The position numbers were made by a program, and so were the translations under genes. The notes under the pieces are model-generated. The model made no database searches. It saw nothing but the letters and a program-made list of their open reading frames with translations, and was not told the origin of the DNA. A DNA stretch of 64,000 nt from Streptomyces collinus. Lineage in GTDB: Bacteria; Actinomycetota; Actinomycetes; Streptomycetales; Streptomycetaceae. Positions 1-9,118 of the stretch are shown piece by piece (within the stretch, counting starts at the first letter, position 1; every line of letters starts with the position of its first letter). The stretch lies in the NCBI RefSeq assembly GCF_031348265.1, contig NZ_CP133771.1, positions 8,184,001 to 8,248,000 of the forward strand, given 5' to 3'.

Positions 1-936
1 GGTCTTGCGCAGCAGGTGCTCGACATGGCTGTGCACGGTCCGCGGGGACAGGAACAGCGCCTGCGCGATGGCCTGGTTGGTCTGCCCCGTGGCCGCCCGG
101 GTGAGTACCTCAAGCTCCCGGGGGCTCAGCCCGTACGGCAGTTCCGTGGGTGTCTCGTGCACCAGCACCGCGTCCGCCGCCAGGCCCGGCCCGGCCGGGT
201 GCCGGTGCAGAACGACCCGGCGCCAGCCTCCGCCGGCCGGCCACAGCAGCCGCAGCCGCTGACCGCCCGTGCCGGTGAAGGCGTGCAGCAGCGCACCGAA
301 CCCGTCCTCCTCCCGCAGCACCCGGGGCCGGTCGCGGCCGGGCAGGTCGACGACGCGGCCGTCGCCGGTGACGAGGCTCGCCGCGTCCGCGTCCGGCAGG
401 CCGTGCAGATCACCGGCGTGCGCCAGCGGATCGGCGAAGGCGGCCAGGGCGGGGATCACGGAGGCGAGCAGCCGCCGCGCGTCGGTGTCGTAGGCATTCG
501 CGCTCTCGGTGGAGAGATGGACCAGGCCCACCAGCCGGCCCCGGTGCCGCAGCGCCCCGGTGACGCCGTCCCGGAAGCCGGCCGGGCGGACCCGCTCGGC
601 GTAGAACCAGCCGTGCCGGAAACGCGGACCGGTGTCCTCGGAGTCCTCTGCGTCCTCCGAGATGGACGGCGGCAGCTCCCGCCGTACGACGTTGCGGTAC
701 CACGGGGTGGCGACGAACTCTCCGGCGAGGGCCTGCGAGGCCTCGGCGGTGTAGCCGATGCTCGCGATCTGGACGTGGGAGCCGGTCAGCGGGTCGATCG
801 TGAGCAGGGTCGCCGCGTCCAGCGGCAGCGCGCGGGCGAGTTCGAGCAGGGCCTGCGAGGAGGCCGAGGCGGTGTCGCGCTCGCGGGTGAGCATGCCGAT
901 GCGGGCGGCTGCCGCGATCTGGTGGTGGCTGGTCAT
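1..936 (-). CDS. GAF-domain LuxR-type transcriptional regulator (3' end outside window)
   Basis: The frame runs leftward from an ATG at 936 and is still open at base 1, so at least 312 codons are present and the C-terminus is missing. The end of the visible protein is a LuxR helix-turn-helix: the stretch LSPRELEVLTRAATGQTNQ followed by AIAQALFLSPRTVHSHVEHL is the classical NarL/LuxR recognition fold. The N-terminal 150 residues start ATAARIGMLTRERDTASA-like and carry a GAF-like pattern (LTIDPLTGSHVQIASIGYT), so a small-molecule sensing domain is likely. It lies divergently, 206 bp from the sugar-type ABC importer operon, which makes it the candidate regulator of that operon. The ligand is unknown. 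The few C-terminal residues past base 1 cannot be judged. Confidence 0.85.
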   Translation of the reverse strand, partial: MTSHHQIAAAARIGMLTRERDTASASSQALLELARALPLDAATLLTIDPLTGSHVQIASIGYTAEASQALAGEFVATPWYRNVVRRELPPSISEDAEDSEDTGPRFRHGWFYAERVRPAGFRDGVTGALRHRGRLVGLVHLSTESANAYDTDARRLLASVIPALAAFADPLAHAGDLHGLPDADAASLVTGDGRVVDLPGRDRPRVLREEDGFGALLHAFTGTGGQRLRLLWPAGGGWRRVVLHRHPAGPGLAADAVLVHETPTELPYGLSPRELEVLTRAATGQTNQAIAQALFLSPRTVHSHVEHLLRKT

Positions 937-1142
937 GCGAGCCTCCGGGCGGCTCGGACAGCAATGTCGTTTGGGGTCTAACGATAGGGCGCCCGTCCGG
1001 GTCCCACAAGGTGTCCACCGGAGCCCGGCCGAACCCGCAGTCGGTATTTGTACGGATGGTGCGGCGGGCCCGGCGGGTCTTTCCTGTTCGGCACAGCCGG
1101 ACGCCCGCTCCAGTCGGGCCCGCCCCTCGGAGAGCCCTCACC

Positions 1143-2153
1143 ATGACCCCACCCCCGTACACCGCCTCGCGCAGGCACTTCCTCGCCCTGTCCGCCGCCA
1201 CCGCGCTGGCCGCCGCCGGATGCTCGGCACCGGAGAACACGGCCGCCTCGGCCAAGCCCTCACGGTCCGGCGGTATTCGTCTGACGAAGATCGGCCTCGA
1301 CTACCCCTTCACCCAGCTCCCGCTCTACTCCACGCTGGTCAAGCTCTCCACCGCCCAGGCCCAGCGGCACGGCATCTCCCTGCTGACGACCAGCGACAAC
1401 GCCAGTGCCGACACCCAGGCCACCAACCTCAACACCTGGGTCGCCCGCAAGGTCCCCGCGATCGTGTCCTTCCCCATGGTGTTCGAGGCCGCCGAGCCCA
1501 TCGCGAAGGCGGCCCTCGACGCGGGGCTGATCTGGGTGACCTACGGCGGCTCCCTGGAGCACCAGAGCGCCGACATCCGGTTCAGCTTCCGCGAGGGCGG
1601 CACCCTGCTCGGCGCTGCGGCGGCGAAGTGGGCCCAGGAACACCTCGGCGGCAAGGGCAAGATCGCCTTCCTCACGGACAGCACCATCGAGCTGGGCCGC
1701 GAACGCACCAAGGGCATGATCGACGCCTTCACCAAGGCCGCACCCGGCGTCGACGTGGTGGCGCGGGAGCAGGCCATCGACCCGGACACGGGCCTGTCGA
1801 AGACGAAGGCGATCCTCGCCAAGCACCCCGACCTCAACCTCGTCCTCGGCGTCACCGACGCCGCCGCGTACGGCGGCTTCAAGGCCCTCCAGCAGGCGGG
1901 CCGGGCGAAGGACGACGCGAAGACCTTCGTCGGCGGCCAGGACGGCTCCGCCCCCTCCCTCCTCGCCGTCAAGCAGGGCACGTTCTACCGGGCCTCCGCC
2001 GCCCTCGCACCGAAGGACATCGCCGCGGCCATCGTGGAGGTGCCCCGCGCGGTCGCCGCCGGAAAGGCGGATCCCAGCGCCCAGGTGCCGATCACGCTCG
2101 TCCAGCGCGCCGACACCGCCCGGATCGACGCCCTGCTCGCCCAGAACGCCTAG
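1143..2153 (+). CDS. ABC importer substrate-binding lipoprotein (sugar-type, periplasmic-binding-protein family 4)
   Basis: 336 residues. The N-terminus has a twin-arginine motif (SRRHFLAL at residues 9-16) followed by a hydrophobic stretch and a lipobox ending AAGC at Cys27, so this is probably a Tat-exported lipoprotein on the outer face of the membrane. The mature part resembles RbsB-like binding proteins (LNTWVARKVPAIVSFPMVFE; DLNLVLGVTDAAAYGGFKAL). The ATG at 1143 is preferred over upstream in-frame starts because the signal peptide begins there and GGAGAG lies about 10 bases upstream. It is the first gene of an operon with ATPase, permease and amidohydrolase genes. The ligand is not obvious; the terminal amidohydrolase suggests something other than a simple sugar, which is inference. 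Confidence 0.85.
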   Translation: MTPPPYTASRRHFLALSAATALAAAGCSAPENTAASAKPSRSGGIRLTKIGLDYPFTQLPLYSTLVKLSTAQAQRHGISLLTTSDNASADTQATNLNTWVARKVPAIVSFPMVFEAAEPIAKAALDAGLIWVTYGGSLEHQSADIRFSFREGGTLLGAAAAKWAQEHLGGKGKIAFLTDSTIELGRERTKGMIDAFTKAAPGVDVVAREQAIDPDTGLSKTKAILAKHPDLNLVLGVTDAAAYGGFKALQQAGRAKDDAKTFVGGQDGSAPSLLAVKQGTFYRASAALAPKDIAAAIVEVPRAVAAGKADPSAQVPITLVQRADTARIDALLAQNA

Positions 2154-2162
2154 GCAGGCGCC

Positions 2163-3671
2163 ATGACGACCACCAACCTCCGCATCAGCGGCCTGACGAA
2201 GTCCTTCGGCGGCGTCAGGGCCCTCGACGGTGTCGACCTCACCGTCCCCGCCGGACACGTGCACGCCCTGCTCGGCCACAACGGTGCCGGCAAGTCCACC
2301 CTCATCAAATGCCTGGGCGGCGCCTACCCGCCCGACGCCGGCACCATCGAGGTCGGCGGGACGTCGTACACCCGCCTCACCCCACGCGAGTCCATCGCGT
2401 CCGGCGTGGCTATCATCTTCCAGACGCTCAGCGTGGTCGACGCTCTGACCGTGGCGGAGAACATCTTCCTCGGCCAGGAGTGGACCCGGCACGGCCGCAT
2501 CGACCGGCGCGCCCAGGAGGAGGTCGCCGCCGGGCTGCTTCAGCGGGTGGCCGCGAAGTGCTCCCCGCGCGACCGGGTGAGTGATCTGCCCATGGGACAG
2601 CGCCAGTTGGTGGAGATCGCCAAGGCCCTCAGCCGCAGCGCCTCCGTCCTGGTCCTCGACGAACCGACCGCCGCCCTGTCCGGCGCGGAGACCGACGCCC
2701 TGGCGCAGCGCGTCGAGGACCTGCGCACCCAGGGCCTCGCCATCGTCTACGTCACCCACCTCCTGGGGGAGGTGGAACGGCTCGCGGACGCGGTCACCGT
2801 CCTGCGGGACGGGCGGGTGGCCCACCACGCGACGGTGTCGGGGCAGACCCGGCGGGAACTGGTGGAGGCGATCGCGGGACGGCCGGCGCAGGCCGTGGCG
2901 AAGTCCCCGCGGCCTTCCGCCCCACCCCGTCTGGTCGCCGAAGACCTGCGAGGACCCGGCTTCGGACCCGTCGGCCTCTCCGTCGCCGAAGGCGAACGCG
3001 TCGGTCTGTTCGGGCTCATCGGCTCCGGCCGCACCCGCATCCTGGAGACCCTCTACGGCAGGCGCCGCGCCACCGCCGGGACGATCCGCGTCGGCGACCG
3101 CACCGTCGCCCCCGCCCGCCCGGCCGACGCGCTCGCCGCCGGCATCGCGCTGGTCCCCGCGGACCGGCGCGCCCAGGGCCTGTTCCCCTCGATGACCGCG
3201 CAGGACAACGCGCTGCTCCCGTCGGTCAAGCCTCTTGCCCGCCTCGGGGTACGGGCGTTGAGCTCCGAGCGGCGGGTGTTCGGCGCGCTGGCCACGGCCG
3301 TCGGACTGCGCCCGGCGCGGCCCCGGCTGCCGGCGGGCGCGTTCTCCGGCGGCAACCAGCAAAAGCTCGTCCTCGGCCGGTGGATCAACGAGGCCCGGCA
3401 GGTGGACGTGCTGCTGCTGGACGAGCCGACGCAGGGCGTCGACGTGGGGGCACGGCAGGAGATCTACCGCGTGGTGTCCACCCTCGCCGCGGAACGCGGC
3501 ACCGCCGTGCTGTTCGCCTCCAGCGACCCCGAGGAGATCGTGGCGCTCGCCGACCGCTGCCTGATCGTCGCCCGGGGCCGGATCGCCGGCGAGCTCTCCG
3601 GTGCCGAACTCACCGAACAGGCCCTGCTGTCGGCCGTTCACGACCCCCTGACCGCCGAAGGAGCAGCATGA
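2163..3671 (+). CDS. Sugar-type ABC transporter ATP-binding protein (tandem nucleotide-binding domains)
   Basis: 502 residues, the usual length of RbsA/MglA-type double ATPases. The first domain has Walker A GHNGAGKST near residue 40, a Q-loop (IIFQTLSVVDALTVAEN), signature variant LPMGQRQL and Walker B VLVLDEPTAAL. The second domain has a degenerate Walker A (GLIGSGRTR, no lysine) but an intact signature SGGNQQKLVLGRW and Walker B LLLDEPTQGVD; this asymmetry is normal for the family. It begins 9 bp after the binding-protein gene and its TGA overlaps the permease ATG (ATGA), so translation is coupled. It energises the importer encoded by this operon. Confidence 0.93.
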   Translation: MTTTNLRISGLTKSFGGVRALDGVDLTVPAGHVHALLGHNGAGKSTLIKCLGGAYPPDAGTIEVGGTSYTRLTPRESIASGVAIIFQTLSVVDALTVAENIFLGQEWTRHGRIDRRAQEEVAAGLLQRVAAKCSPRDRVSDLPMGQRQLVEIAKALSRSASVLVLDEPTAALSGAETDALAQRVEDLRTQGLAIVYVTHLLGEVERLADAVTVLRDGRVAHHATVSGQTRRELVEAIAGRPAQAVAKSPRPSAPPRLVAEDLRGPGFGPVGLSVAEGERVGLFGLIGSGRTRILETLYGRRRATAGTIRVGDRTVAPARPADALAAGIALVPADRRAQGLFPSMTAQDNALLPSVKPLARLGVRALSSERRVFGALATAVGLRPARPRLPAGAFSGGNQQKLVLGRWINEARQVDVLLLDEPTQGVDVGARQEIYRVVSTLAAERGTAVLFASSDPEEIVALADRCLIVARGRIAGELSGAELTEQALLSAVHDPLTAEGAA

Positions 3672-4651
3672 CCACCGCCGACCCGGTCCTCCCGCGGCCC
3701 CGCCCGATCGCCATGGGCGGGCTGGCCGCCGTACGCCGCAACCCGCTCCTCGTCGTGCTCGTCGCGATGGTGCTGGTCTTCCAGCTGACCACGGGCAGCT
3801 TCCTCGACCCGGCCAACCTGAGCGGCATCGCCACCGACGCCGCGACCCTCGCCATCGTGGCCGTCCCGCTGGCCCTGCTCGTCATCAGCGGCTACCTCGA
3901 CCTGTCGGTCGGCTCCACGCTCGCCCTCGGCGGGCTGGTCGGGGGCTGGCTGGCGGGGCAGCACCACCAGTCGCCCGCCATCGCCCTGCTCGGAGCGCTC
4001 GCGGCCGGGGCGCTGGTCGGCGCGGTGAACGGCGTCCTGTGCTGCTGGTTCGGGCTGTCCGCGTTCATCGTCACCCTCGGCATGCTGACCGCCGTACGCG
4101 GCCTGGCGCAGCAACTGTTCCCGCTGCCGCTGAGCGGCTTCGGCTCCGGCTTCGCCTGGATCGGCGGGGCCCGCGTCGCCGGGATCGCCGCGCCGGTCGT
4201 CATCGCGGCGCTCGTACTGGCCGCGGGGGCCCTGTTCCTCGCCATCACCCCGGCAGGCCGGCACGTCTTCGCCATCGGCGTCAATCGTGAGGCCGCCCAC
4301 CTCTCCGGCATCCACGTCCGCCGCACCCCGTTCGCGCTGTTCGTCGCCACCGGCGTGGCCGCCGCCCTGGCCGGGGCCATCAAGGCGTCGGTGCTGGACA
4401 GCGCGGTGGCCGGCACCTCCGGCGCCGGGTTCGAACTGACCGTGCTCACCGCTGTGCTGCTCGGCGGTGTCGCCCTCACCGGCGGCTCCGGCTCCATCCT
4501 CGGCGTCCTGCTCGGCGTGCTCTTCCTCGGCGGCCTGCAGAACGGCCTGACCCTGCTGAACGTGCCGACGTTCTGGCAGCAGATGGCCCAGGGCACCGCG
4601 CTGGTGGCCGGCGCGGCCCTGGCCTACTTCGCACCCCGCACCGGGCGCTGA
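3668..4651 (+). CDS. Sugar-type ABC transporter permease (RbsC-like)
   Basis: 327 residues. The start is the ATG that overlaps the upstream stop by four bases. The protein is strongly hydrophobic, with about eight to ten membrane segments, and carries the BPD_transp_2 family pattern [21 protein letters not shown] near residue 75 and a conserved GGVALTGGSGSILG loop near the C-terminus. Only one permease gene is present, so the membrane pore is presumably a homodimer, in contrast to the rhamnose importer in this window, which has two permease genes. It is followed 30 bp later by the amidohydrolase gene. Confidence 0.92.
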   Translation: MTTADPVLPRPRPIAMGGLAAVRRNPLLVVLVAMVLVFQLTTGSFLDPANLSGIATDAATLAIVAVPLALLVISGYLDLSVGSTLALGGLVGGWLAGQHHQSPAIALLGALAAGALVGAVNGVLCCWFGLSAFIVTLGMLTAVRGLAQQLFPLPLSGFGSGFAWIGGARVAGIAAPVVIAALVLAAGALFLAITPAGRHVFAIGVNREAAHLSGIHVRRTPFALFVATGVAAALAGAIKASVLDSAVAGTSGAGFELTVLTAVLLGGVALTGGSGSILGVLLGVLFLGGLQNGLTLLNVPTFWQQMAQGTALVAGAALAYFAPRTGR

Positions 4652-4681
4652 CCCGCCCACCCCACCGAAATGAGGTCATCC

Positions 4682-6379
4682 GTGAGCGACACCGCTCCCA
4701 CGCTCGTTCTGACCGGCGGTCAGGTCCTCACCGTCGACGCCGGGTTCTCCGTCGCCCAGGGCGTCGCCGTGCGCGGCCGGGACATCCTGGCCGTCGGCAG
4801 CGACGCGGAGATGCGCGCCCTAGCCGGACCCGGCACCCGGATCGTCGAACTGGGCGGCCGGACCGTGCTGCCCGGCATCAACGACTCGCATCTGCACGGA
4901 GCCGCCTACGGCATGACGAAACCGCCGTTCGCCCTCGACGTCGGCCACCCGTCGGTCGGTTCCGTCGCCGACATCGCGGCGGTCGTCGGCCGGGCGGCGC
5001 ACGACACCCCGGAGGGCGACTGGATCATCGGCCTGGGCTGGGACCCCGGCTACCTCGCCGAGTGCCTCGCCGACCCGGGCCGCTTCCCGCACCGGCGGGA
5101 CCTGGACGCGGTGGCCCCCCGTCACCCGGTCTGCCTGACCGACTTCTCCTCGCACATGGTGTGGGTCAACTCCGAGGCGCTGCGCCGCTGCGGCGTCGAC
5201 GCCGACACCCCGGCCCCGCCCGGCGGTGTCATCGACCACGACCCCGACGGCCGGCCCACCGGCATCCTGCGGGAGGCCGCCGGCCGGCTCGTCCAGGCCG
5301 AACTGCCCGCCCCGACCCGGGCCCAGCGCCGCCGGGCCATCCAGGGCGTGATCCGCGAGCTGCACTCCCGCGGCATCACCAGCTACACCGAGCCCGGCCT
5401 CGGCCCCGGCGGGGCAGGCTCCCTCTTCGGCGGCCTCAGCACCGACAACTGGACCGCCTACGCCGACCTCGCCGCGAGCGGGGAACTCCAGGCCCGCGTC
5501 AGCGTCCTGCTCCTGCCCGCCCCCATGGGCGGCTCCGCCGACGACGTCCGCAAGGGGCTGGCCGAACTGCGCCGCCCCGAGTCGGCCGACCCCAGGCTGC
5601 TGCGGGCCATCGGAGTCAAGATCTTCGCCGACGGAGTGCCGCCCAACCGCACGGCGTGGATGAACGAGCCGTACCCGGACGGCGGCCACGGCGCCCTGTG
5701 CGTGCACGGCGACACCCCCGCACTCCAGGTGCACGAACTGCGCGAGATGATCAGGCTCGGCCACGAGGCCGGCTTCCAGCTCGGCGTGCACGTCACCGGC
5801 GACCGGGCCATCGACCTCGTGGTGGACGCCTTCCTCGCCGCGAACACGGCCGCACCCCGCCCCGACGCCCGCCACTACGTCATCCACGGCGACTTCATCA
5901 GCCCGGCCGGCCTCGCCAAGCTCGCCGCGCACGGGTACGGCGTCAACATGAACCCCGCCATCAAGTGGACCATCTCCGACCTGATGGACGAGGTCGTCGG
6001 CCCCGAACGCTCCGCCTACCAGTGGCCGGTGCGCTCCGCGCTCGACGCCGGGGTACGGGTCTGCGCCAGCTCCGACGCGCCGATCACCGAGCCCGACTGG
6101 CGCCAGGGCGTGGCCTCCATGATGCTGCGCGAATCCAAGGCCAGCGGCCGCCCCAGCGGCCCCGAGCAGTGCGTGCCGCTCGCCGACGCCCTGCGCGCCT
6201 ACACGTCCACCGCCGCCTGGCAGGACTTCGCCGACGACTGGAAGGGCACCCTCGAACCGGGCCGGGCCGCCGACCTGTGCGTCCTGGACCGGCCGCTGCT
6301 CGATCTCGACCCGCACGAGATCACACAGGTGCAAGTGGATCTCACGGTGTTCGACGGGCGGGTCGTCTTCGAACGGTGA
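4682..6379 (+). CDS. YtcJ-like metal-dependent amidohydrolase (amidohydrolase family 3)
   Basis: 565 residues from the GTG at 4682. An in-frame ATG at 4670 exists, but GAGGT at 4672-4676 is well placed for the GTG and would lie inside the gene otherwise. The motif NDSHLHGAAYG (HxH metal ligands) follows the N-terminal beta domain. HVTGDRAIDLVVDA and the late CASSDAPITEPDW give further metal and catalytic residues of the amidohydrolase superfamily. The closest characterised relatives by pattern are N-substituted formamide deformylase and YtcJ-type proteins (from memory). It is the last gene of the ABC importer operon, so it probably hydrolyses the imported compound or its first product. No signal peptide, so cytoplasmic. 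Its stop is 7 bp from the stop of the convergent metal permease gene. Confidence 0.88.
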   Translation: MSDTAPTLVLTGGQVLTVDAGFSVAQGVAVRGRDILAVGSDAEMRALAGPGTRIVELGGRTVLPGINDSHLHGAAYGMTKPPFALDVGHPSVGSVADIAAVVGRAAHDTPEGDWIIGLGWDPGYLAECLADPGRFPHRRDLDAVAPRHPVCLTDFSSHMVWVNSEALRRCGVDADTPAPPGGVIDHDPDGRPTGILREAAGRLVQAELPAPTRAQRRRAIQGVIRELHSRGITSYTEPGLGPGGAGSLFGGLSTDNWTAYADLAASGELQARVSVLLLPAPMGGSADDVRKGLAELRRPESADPRLLRAIGVKIFADGVPPNRTAWMNEPYPDGGHGALCVHGDTPALQVHELREMIRLGHEAGFQLGVHVTGDRAIDLVVDAFLAANTAAPRPDARHYVIHGDFISPAGLAKLAAHGYGVNMNPAIKWTISDLMDEVVGPERSAYQWPVRSALDAGVRVCASSDAPITEPDWRQGVASMMLRESKASGRPSGPEQCVPLADALRAYTSTAAWQDFADDWKGTLEPGRAADLCVLDRPLLDLDPHEITQVQVDLTVFDGRVVFER

Positions 6380-6386
6380 GCCCTGC

Positions 6387-7268
6387 TCAGGCCGCTCGCA
6401 CCGCCGTCTGCCGCGCCCCCCACCGCCGGTTCCGGTACCGGCCGGCCACCCGGCACACCGCGTAGAGCGTGAACGAGATCGTCGTGACATAGGGGCTGAT
6501 GGGGATGCTGCTGCCCAGGGCCAGTAGGATGCCGCCCTCGATCGAGGCCACGGCGAACAGCACGCTCAGCACGGGCAGCAGCACGGGCGAGGCGGTGACG
6601 CGGGCGGCCGCCGCGGCCGGGGTGACGACGAGGGACAGCACCAGCAGCGCGCCGACGATCTGCACCGACAGGGCGACCGCGAGCCCGAGGACCAGCATGA
6701 ACGCGAAGGACAGCCCACGCACCGGCACGCCGCGAGCCTCAGCCACGTCCGGATCGGTGCTGGCGAAGGCGAGCGGACGCCACATGACCGCCAGGGCCAC
6801 CAGCACCAGGACGGAGGTGCCGAGCAGCCACGACATCTGCGGGGTGTCCACGGCCACGATCTGCCCGGTGAGCAGCCCGAACTTGTTGGCCGCCCGGCCC
6901 TTGTAGAGGGCGAGGAAGAGCACGCCGAGTCCCAGGCCGAACGGCATGATGATGCCGATCACCGAGTTGCGGTCCCGTGCCCGTGTCCCGAGAACGCCGA
7001 TGGCGCCGGCCGCGAGGAGCGAACCGACGATCGAGCCCGCCACGATGTTCGCGCCCAGCAGCAGTGCCGCCGACGCGCCCGCGAAGGACAGCTCGCTGAT
7101 GCCGTGCACCGCGAACGGCAGGTCCCGCATCAGGACGAACACCCCTGCCAGCCCGCCCACCAGACCCAGCGCCACACCGGCGACGAGGGAGTTGCGGACC
7201 AGGGCGAGGAGTTCGCCGTAGTCGGTGAAGTCGAAGATCTGGTGCCAGATCCCGTCGGCGAGTGTCAT
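6387..7268 (-). CDS. znuB: Metal (zinc/manganese) ABC transporter permease
   Basis: 293 residues, hydrophobic throughout with about eight membrane segments. The family 3 ABC permease pattern is present (GISELSFAGASAALLLGANIVAGS in the middle, LVVTPAAAAARVTASP later). It starts at the ATG at 7268, which overlaps the ATPase stop by four bases; a longer reading upstream in this frame is only a shadow of the ATPase gene. The order binding protein-ATPase-permease on one strand and the coupled overlaps define one operon. Zinc is favoured over manganese because of the Zur-like sites in front of the operon, but the metal is inferred. Confidence 0.9.
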   Translation of the reverse strand: MTLADGIWHQIFDFTDYGELLALVRNSLVAGVALGLVGGLAGVFVLMRDLPFAVHGISELSFAGASAALLLGANIVAGSIVGSLLAAGAIGVLGTRARDRNSVIGIIMPFGLGLGVLFLALYKGRAANKFGLLTGQIVAVDTPQMSWLLGTSVLVLVALAVMWRPLAFASTDPDVAEARGVPVRGLSFAFMLVLGLAVALSVQIVGALLVLSLVVTPAAAAARVTASPVLLPVLSVLFAVASIEGGILLALGSSIPISPYVTTISFTLYAVCRVAGRYRNRRWGARQTAVRAA

Positions 7269-8110
7269 GAGGGCACTCCGTCCGTCTCCTGGAGTTCGGG
7301 GTGGTGCGGCGGGGCGGCCGTCTCGTCGGGTGCTCCCGCCACCATCACCCGGCCCCGGACGCGCACCACGTCGACCCGGGTGCCGTAGAGGCGGGACAGC
7401 GACTCGGAGGTCAGCACCTCGTCGGGGGTGCCGACCCGGTGGCCGCCGCGGGCCAGGTACAGCACCCGGTCGACCAGGCCCAGCACCGGGTTGATCTCGT
7501 GCGTCACGAACACCACCGCCGTGCCGTGGGAGCGGCGCCGGGCGTCGATCAGCTCGGTGACGGCCCGCTGGTGGTTCAGGTCGAGCGACAGCAACGGCTC
7601 GTCGCACAGCAGGAGGCGGGGGTCGGCCGCCAGGGCCTGCCCGATACGCACCCGCTGACGCTCGCCGCCGGAGAGCATGCCGAGCGGGACGTCGGCGTAG
7701 GCCGAGGCGCCGACCGACTCCAGGATCTCGTCCACCCGGCTGCGGACCGGGCCGGTGCGCAGCCGTGGCCCGAAGCGGTGGCCGTCGATGCCGAACCGGA
7801 CGAGGTCGCGGGCGCGCAGCATGGCCTGCGCGGACAGCGCCGCCTGCTGCGGGACGTAGCCGATGTGCCGGGCGGCCTGACGCGCGGGCCGGCCGAGGAC
7901 CGTCAGCGTGCCGGCGGACAGCGGCCGGCGGCCCAGCAGGGCCCGGACGAAGCTGGTCTTGCCCGCACCGTTGGGGCCCAGCACGGCCAGGAACTCCCCG
8001 GGCCGTACGTCCAGATCGAGACCGCTCCACACCTCGCGCTCGCCGTAGGACAGGGCGGCCGCGCGCAGCGCGACGACCGGCTCGCCGTCCAGCCGGGGTA
8101 TCGGGGTCAC
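7265..8110 (-). CDS. znuC: Metal (zinc/manganese) ABC transporter ATP-binding protein
   Basis: 281 residues with Walker A GPNGAGKTS near residue 45, a Q-loop (GYVPQQAALSAQ), signature LSGGERQRVRIGQAL and Walker B LLLCDEPLLSLDLN, then the switch histidine in VVFVTHEINPVL. It starts with GTG at 8110, overlapping the binding-protein stop as GTGA, and its own stop overlaps the permease start. The protein has a short C-terminal extension (RVRGRVMVAGAPDETAA) beyond the usual ATPase core. It forms the motor of the metal importer with its two neighbours. Confidence 0.92.
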   Translation of the reverse strand: MTPIPRLDGEPVVALRAAALSYGEREVWSGLDLDVRPGEFLAVLGPNGAGKTSFVRALLGRRPLSAGTLTVLGRPARQAARHIGYVPQQAALSAQAMLRARDLVRFGIDGHRFGPRLRTGPVRSRVDEILESVGASAYADVPLGMLSGGERQRVRIGQALAADPRLLLCDEPLLSLDLNHQRAVTELIDARRRSHGTAVVFVTHEINPVLGLVDRVLYLARGGHRVGTPDEVLTSESLSRLYGTRVDVVRVRGRVMVAGAPDETAAPPHHPELQETDGVPS

Positions 8111-9027
8111 TTGGACAGCGCGCTCGCGAGCGCGTCGACGTTGTCGGTCATCCAGCCGAGGTAGTCCTTGCCCTTCGGCAGGGTCTCCGTCACGGGCACG
8201 ACGGGGATGCCGGCCGCCTTGGCCGCCGCCTCGGCCTTCTCGGTCTGCGGGCCGGAGGTCTGCTCGTTGTAGACGAGGACCTTCACCTTCTTGCCGCTGA
8301 ACAGTGCGAGGCTCTCCTGGAGGACGCGCGGGGAGACGTCGTCGCCCTCCTCGATCGCCTCGCTGAACTGCGCGGGTGTCCGGTTCACCAGGCCGCTCGC
8401 CTCGGTCATGTACAGCGGCACGGGTTCGGTGATGGCGACGCCCTCACCGCCGTGCGCCTTCTTGATCCGCGCCTCCTGGGCCTCCAGCGGCGCGAGCTTC
8501 GCCTTGAAGGCGGCGGCGTTCCTCGCGAAGGCGCCGGCGTCGCCCGGGTCGGCCTTGGCGAGGGCGGCGGAGATCCGGCCGGCGACCTCGGCGACGGTGG
8601 GGAAGTCGTACCAGACGTGCTCGTTCAGTTCCCCGCCCTCGGGCGCGGTCTTACCGGACACCTCGACCGCGTTGATCACCTCGGCGGAGTCGTTGTGCCC
8701 GCTCTTCAGCATGCGGTCGACGAAGTCGTCGTAGCCGCCGCCGTTCTCGACGACGACCTTCGCCTTGGACAGGGCCAGCTGGTTCTGGGGGTCGGCCTCG
8801 TAGGAGTGCGGGTCCTGGTCGGGGTCGCTGATGACCGAGGTGACATCGACGCGGTCGCCGCCTATGCGCCGGGCGATGTCGCCCCAGACGTTCGTGGAGG
8901 CGACCACGGCCACCCGGGCCGGTGCGCTCTTGGCGTCGGCGGAGTCCGACGAGCTGCCGCAACCCGCGAGCAGGGCCAGTGACGCGCTGGTCAGCAGCGC
9001 GAGGCGGCGGGACGTGGACAGGGACAT
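8107..9027 (-). CDS. znuA: Metal (zinc/manganese) ABC transporter substrate-binding lipoprotein
   Basis: 306 residues from the ATG at 9027, which has GGAGGA directly upstream (9031-9036); the longer in-frame reading from 9072 lacks a signal at its start. The signal peptide RRLALLTSASLALLAGC ends in a lipobox. Cluster A-I metal-binding family features include DPDQDPHSYEADPQNQ (first His ligand), ELNEHVWYDF (second His), and VYNEQTSGPQ and the acidic end. The long His-rich loop of classical ZnuA is absent, as in AztC/PsaA-like members, so zinc versus manganese cannot be settled from the protein alone. It heads the leftward znuA-C-B operon. Confidence 0.9.
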   Translation of the reverse strand: MSLSTSRRLALLTSASLALLAGCGSSSDSADAKSAPARVAVVASTNVWGDIARRIGGDRVDVTSVISDPDQDPHSYEADPQNQLALSKAKVVVENGGGYDDFVDRMLKSGHNDSAEVINAVEVSGKTAPEGGELNEHVWYDFPTVAEVAGRISAALAKADPGDAGAFARNAAAFKAKLAPLEAQEARIKKAHGGEGVAITEPVPLYMTEASGLVNRTPAQFSEAIEEGDDVSPRVLQESLALFSGKKVKVLVYNEQTSGPQTEKAEAAAKAAGIPVVPVTETLPKGKDYLGWMTDNVDALASALSK

Positions 9028-9078
9028 GGCTCCTCCAGGACGGGCGTGCACAGGGGGTTCGGCAGGCATCACGCTAGA

Positions 9079-9093
9079 TGGGAATGAATGTCA
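9079..9093. promoter_or_regulatory. Candidate Zur box 1
   Basis: The 15-mer TGGGAATGAATGTCA matches 11 of 15 positions of the streptomycete Zur consensus TGAAAATGATTTTCA (consensus quoted from memory). It lies 52 bp upstream of the znuA start, where a repressor would block the promoter. Confidence 0.5.
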
Positions 9094-9118
9094 GAAGCAG
9101 ATCCCGGCCGAAGTCATG

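Noticed and set aside
758-2584. 608-codon open frame on the plus strand across the binding-protein and ATPase genes
   Set aside because: It overlaps two genes with clear domains and is an antiphase reading of them, rich in Arg, Pro and His with no motif.
1260-3641. 793-codon open frame antisense to the first ABC genes, and similar long antisense frames elsewhere (for example 22437-25058, 28489-31200, 30921-33335, 41807-45115)
   Set aside because: Long antisense frames are expected in very high-GC DNA. These have Gly/Asp/Arg-rich composition, no motifs and no start signals, and each lies over a gene with strong family evidence.
8988-9072. Longer znuA reading starting at 9072
   Set aside because: The extra 15 residues would precede the signal peptide and cover the first Zur-like region; the ATG at 9027 has GGAGGA in the right place.
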